DNA of 9,322 bases from Syntrophomonadaceae bacterium. Its GTDB lineage: Bacteria > Bacillota_D > Dethiobacteria > DTU022 > PWGO01. Shown here one piece after another: positions 6,718 through 9,322 of the stretch (positions are counted from its first letter, which is position 1; each line of letters starts with the position of its first letter). The position numbers were made by a program, and so were the translations under genes. Below the pieces are notes generated by a model that had not been told where the DNA came from, did not search any database, and saw nothing but the letters and a program-made list of their open reading frames with translations. Where the stretch lies: positions 1-9,322 of the forward strand of contig PWGT01000230.1 in NCBI GenBank assembly GCA_003554535.1, in the 5' to 3' direction.

Positions 6718-6960
6718 GATTTATTGTAATAATAACTTGGAAGTGAATTTAAAGAATTACTTTTATTATTTTAGCTCATTTAAAAATTTTTTTTTGATCT
6801 TGGCTTTAGACAGGTTCCAAATACCACCATTCATGGTAAAATAATATTAATCCCCGAATACAATTAAAGAGGGGCAACCGGAGAAGGCATTTAGGGGTAG
6901 GTCCATTATTCTTATCTATTGGGAATTTTGTTTTGTTCCACTCTGTTTCTTTAATGACTT
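6718..6960. other. AT-rich intergenic stretch without a recognisable gene
   Basis: Between the SIMPL terminator hairpin and repeat copy 2 there is no ORF of useful size and no RNA fold that I recognise. It holds a run of nine T at about 6787-6795 and a small inverted repeat TACCA/TGGTA (6822-6826 and 6834-6838). A promoter for the downstream hydrolase should lie in this gap, but the only candidate I see (TTCCAA, then TAAAAT 16 bases later, near 6816-6843) is poor. Confidence 0.4.
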
Positions 6961-6987
6961 GGGACAAGGGACCTGTCCCCGCGTCCC
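6961..6987 (+). repeat. REP-like palindromic element, copy 2
   Basis: The cleanest copy: GGGAC at 6961-6965 and 6968-6972, GTCCC at 6975-6979 and 6983-6987, with spacers AA, CT and CGC. The inner and outer blocks can pair as a nested hairpin. It lies 46 bases before the hydrolase start codon, within what should be its leader or promoter region. Confidence 0.85.
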
Positions 6988-7032
6988 GGGAATATGATTT
7001 AAATGTTTAAATTTAAGAAATGAGGTGAAGAA

Positions 7033-7941
7033 ATGAGTATTCACGGGACAATTGATACGGTAGCGGTTAGTTTGGGTTCTAAGTTTATGCCCAAATATTT
7101 TCGGGAAGGTGCAGAATCGGCAAGCTTAGCTGATAATCTGGCGGGGGTAAACTTAGAGTTGCCGGAGCTGGGTGGCGAAGGAGACTATGACCTTACCGCT
7201 TCCACTCTGGTAGGTGAGCTGAATGCGGGGTTTCGTTTGGCTCAATGGATAGGCGAGGATGCTCCGGCAGTCATCTATCATCACGGTGCCAGCGAAACAC
7301 CTTTTGATTACGGTTTTAAGGGCATTTTTCCCCTCCGAAAGATGAATATACCGGTCAATTTTTTTCTGGTTAGGGCCCCTTTTCATCGAACTATGAAGGA
7401 ATTTCAGGCGGGTATTCGCAATCTGGCTAATGTGACGGCCATGCTGGCGGTATCAGTTTGCCTGATGGAGCATCTGGTGAAATATTGCCGGGGAAAAGGG
7501 GTGAACCGGGTTTTGATAGCTGGAACTAGTTTGGGCGGATTCATTACCAACCTGCATCATATCCACTATAACAGTGCTGACGTTTATACTCCTTTGCTGG
7601 CAGGCCTGGCTATGGATGACGCTTATCTAGTGTCGGACTATAGCAAAGCTGTAGATCTGCAAGCCAGAGAAAATTACTCCGGGCAAATAAAAGCCGTATT
7701 AAACTTTGAGGCAGATTTTGCGGCTCAAGATTACCACAATGTATTCCCCTTGTTGGCCCTTCATGATCGGTTAATCAGGTTTGAGCGACAAAAAGAATCT
7801 TACGGCGAGTGCCCCGTTGAGGTGATCAACAAAGGGCATACTACTGGCGCTCTTGCTTATGGAGAGCTGCGGCGGCACATCCTGAATTATCTTGGCACAC
7901 ATTCTGCTTCTCAGCAAAATGAAAAAGAAAAAGTAAGCTAA
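7033..7941 (+). CDS. Alpha/beta hydrolase, substrate unknown
   Basis: A 302-residue protein with an alpha/beta-hydrolase core from about residue 77. The first strand and oxyanion region is AVIYHHGASETPFDYG (79-94); the nucleophile elbow is GTSLGG (164-169) with S166; the likely acid is D245 in LLALHDRLIRFE after a core strand; and the likely base is H269 in INKGHTTGA. All triad members are in the right order and spacing, so it should be active, as an esterase, thioesterase or peptidase-like enzyme; the substrate cannot be told. Residues 1-75 precede the core and match nothing I recognise. No signal peptide. The ATG at 7033 has GAGGTG five bases upstream. Sampled sequence here (7201-7260) has 32 of 60 G+C, against 24 of 60 at the start of the SIMPL gene, a hint of different base composition. 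The next gene follows after 110 bases with no terminator, so co-transcription is possible. Confidence 0.8.
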   Translation: MSIHGTIDTVAVSLGSKFMPKYFREGAESASLADNLAGVNLELPELGGEGDYDLTASTLVGELNAGFRLAQWIGEDAPAVIYHHGASETPFDYGFKGIFPLRKMNIPVNFFLVRAPFHRTMKEFQAGIRNLANVTAMLAVSVCLMEHLVKYCRGKGVNRVLIAGTSLGGFITNLHHIHYNSADVYTPLLAGLAMDDAYLVSDYSKAVDLQARENYSGQIKAVLNFEADFAAQDYHNVFPLLALHDRLIRFERQKESYGECPVEVINKGHTTGALAYGELRRHILNYLGTHSASQQNEKEKVS

Positions 7942-8051
7942 GGATGGATACAGGCAGCAAAGAAAAAGTCCCAAACTGATTAAATAAGAAATATGGGGAG
8001 AGGTGGTATATATTTAAAAACTTCTTTTTATATTTATTTATTAGAGAGTGG

Positions 8052-9305
8052 GTGAAGCTGGTGAACCAGCAACTTAATCAAAAAGCTTGCAGTTATATTA
8101 ATCAATTGTGTATGGAAATACCAGAAAGATGTGTAGGCAGTGAAGGTAACCGGCGGGCAGCAGATCTTTTAGAAAGTTACTTGCAATCCTTTAACTTTGA
8201 AACTTACAAACCTTCTTTTGACTGCGTGGAATGGAGGGGAGGAGAAGCTACCCTGCAGGTAGACGGAGAAGACTTTTCCGTAATGGTAAGCCCTTATTCT
8301 CGCGGGGGAAAAGTGAGTGCCCCTTTAGTTACATTGTCTTCTGTGGAGGAATTGAAGCAAGTGGAAGGGGAAGGCAAGGTTATATTATTGAAAGGAGAAA
8401 TAGCCCGGGAGCAGCTGCTTCCCAAAAACTTTCCTTTTTTTAATCTATCAGAACACAAAGAGATTATTGACCTACTGGAAAGTGGGATAGCCAAAGCAGT
8501 AATATGTGCAACCTCCTACAATCCAGAGATGGCTGGAGGGGTATATCCCTTTCCCCTAATTGAAGACGGTGATTTTGTGCTTCCTTCCGTATACACGACT
8601 GAGCGGGTAGGAGAGAGACTGGCCGCTCATCAAGGGAAAGATGTCTTGTTAGAAGTTGAAGCCACTCGGCAATCTGCCAAGGGATACAATGTGGTTGCTC
8701 GCAAAGGCAAGGGGAGCATTCCCAAAGTGGTGTTTTGCGCCCACCTGGATAGCAAGCAGGGAACTCCCGGGGCTATTGATAATGCTGCGGGTCTGGTAGC
8801 ACTTATACTGTTTGCAGAACTGTTAAAAGATTACCAGAGCTCTTTAGCCGTAGAGATAGTGGCAATTAACGGGGAAGATTATTATTCCAATCCCGGTGAG
8901 GCGCTTTACATGAAAGAATTACAAAACAGTTCTGAAAGTATAATATTAGGAGTTAACATAGATGGGGCCGGATACATAAAGGGGGATACAGCTGTTTCTG
9001 ATTATGATTGCTCTGCCGTGGTGAAAGAACTTATCAGCTGCTTAATTAATAAAACTCCTGGTGTTATCCAGGGGGAACCCTGGTATCAGGGTGATCATGC
9101 CTTGTTTATCCAAAATCGTATTCCCGCTATGGGAATTACATCGGAACGAATGAAAGATGTTCTTGCAGTTTCCCACACACCTAAGGATACCCCGGATTTA
9201 GTAGATTGTAATAAACTGGTAACGGTTGCAGTATTTTTATATAACCTTATGCAGGAGTTGGAAAAAACCGGGACGCGGGGACAGGTCCCTTGTCCCAAAA
9301 ACTAG
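8052..9305 (+). CDS. M28-family zinc metallopeptidase with PA-like insert
   Basis: A 417-residue protein. An N-terminal segment (about 1-60, with the M28-type ERCVGSEGNRRAADLLESYL) leads into a PA-like insert (about 85-203) and then the M28 catalytic domain. Predicted zinc ligands are H231 with D233 (AHLDS), bridging D243 (AIDNAAG), catalytic E275 followed by D276 (INGED), D304 (NIDGAG) and H376 (SHTPKDTPDLVD). The set is complete, so an aminopeptidase or carboxypeptidase-like activity is likely. There is no signal peptide, suggesting a cytoplasmic enzyme. The GTG at 8052 is the longest start; the GTG at 8061 has a better ribosome site (GGGTGA, 8050-8055) and may be the real one, three codons shorter. 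The last eleven residues, GTRGQVPCPKN, are not domain sequence: nine are encoded by a REP-like repeat. The gene follows the hydrolase on the same strand by 110 bases. Confidence 0.87.
   Translation: MKLVNQQLNQKACSYINQLCMEIPERCVGSEGNRRAADLLESYLQSFNFETYKPSFDCVEWRGGEATLQVDGEDFSVMVSPYSRGGKVSAPLVTLSSVEELKQVEGEGKVILLKGEIAREQLLPKNFPFFNLSEHKEIIDLLESGIAKAVICATSYNPEMAGGVYPFPLIEDGDFVLPSVYTTERVGERLAAHQGKDVLLEVEATRQSAKGYNVVARKGKGSIPKVVFCAHLDSKQGTPGAIDNAAGLVALILFAELLKDYQSSLAVEIVAINGEDYYSNPGEALYMKELQNSSESIILGVNIDGAGYIKGDTAVSDYDCSAVVKELISCLINKTPGVIQGEPWYQGDHALFIQNRIPAMGITSERMKDVLAVSHTPKDTPDLVDCNKLVTVAVFLYNLMQELEKTGTRGQVPCPKN
9270..9296 (-). repeat. REP-like palindromic element, copy 3, inside the peptidase gene
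   Basis: An exact reverse complement of copy 2: GGGAC at 9270-9274 and 9278-9282, GTCCC at 9285-9289 and 9292-9296. It spans exactly nine codons in the peptidase frame (residues 407-415). It begins directly after the natural-looking end of the last helix (MQELEKT). Confidence 0.88.
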
Positions 9306-9322
9306 GGACAAGGGACCTGTCC
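9305..9322 (+). repeat. REP-like palindromic element, copy 4, cut by window edge
   Basis: The first 18 bases match copy 2 exactly (GGGAC at 9305-9309 and 9312-9316, then the start of a GTCCC block). It is inverted relative to copy 3, with eight bases (9297-9304) between. Its first G is the last base of the peptidase TAG stop. The pair would form a long hairpin that could also serve as a terminator. Confidence 0.82.

Noticed and set aside
6998..7012. Tandem TTTAAAT units before the hydrolase as an operator.
   Set aside because: Only two units in very AT-rich sequence, with spacing unlike a Pho box; chance is the simpler explanation.
7033..9305. The hydrolase and M28 peptidase as a two-gene defence or toxin system.
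   Set aside because: Both look like ordinary housekeeping hydrolases, have a 110-base gap, and no partner nuclease, toxin, immunity or membrane component is present.
5742..9322. The GGGAC/GTCCC repeats as a CRISPR array.
   Set aside because: Copies are hundreds to thousands of bases apart, occur in both orientations, lack regular spacers and no cas gene is present.

Overview
The window looks like chromosomal DNA from a low-to-mid GC Gram-positive, most likely a member of the Clostridia. The grounds are strong AGGAGG-type ribosome binding sites, TTG and GTG starts, a lipoprotein-type PstS, a Bacillus-style PhoP box (TTAACA-like hexamers at 11-base spacing), and a pst operon with the pho two-component genes at its 3' end. 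The species cannot be named from this sequence.

Left part (1-5609, minus strand): a complete phosphate-starvation module transcribed right to left, pstS, pstC, pstA, pstB, phoU, a PhoP/PhoB response regulator and the N-terminal part of the sensor kinase PhoR, which runs off the left edge. PstS captures phosphate outside the membrane, PstC and PstA form the channel, PstB supplies ATP, PhoU links transporter state to PhoR, and PhoR phosphorylates PhoP. The probable PhoP target is visible upstream of pstS: four hexamers in perfect 11-base register (5658-5696) next to a TATAAT -10. This is a self-contained feedback circuit of a known type.

Central divergent region (5610-5932): the Pho promoter, one copy of a small GC-rich palindromic repeat, and the leader of a plus-strand gene for a SIMPL/DUF541 protein (5933-6595). 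A possible 15-codon leader ORF overlaps the SIMPL start. A strong two-tier hairpin follows the SIMPL gene.

Right part (6596-9322, plus strand): a 437-base gap with a second repeat copy, then an alpha/beta hydrolase with a full Ser-Asp-His triad (7033-7941) and an M28-type metallopeptidase with a PA-like insert (8052-9305). Neither has a signal peptide. Nothing in the sequence links them functionally to phosphate or firmly to each other.

The most unusual structure is the repeat family: 27-base elements made of two GGGAC blocks followed by two GTCCC blocks, present as four copies in 3.6 kb. One copy supplies exactly nine in-frame codons at the 3' end of the peptidase gene, and the next copy, inverted 8 bases later, contributes the last base of the stop codon. 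They resemble REP-type elements. No mobilising transposase, CRISPR array, tRNA or rRNA is seen. I found no convincing new multi-gene system.
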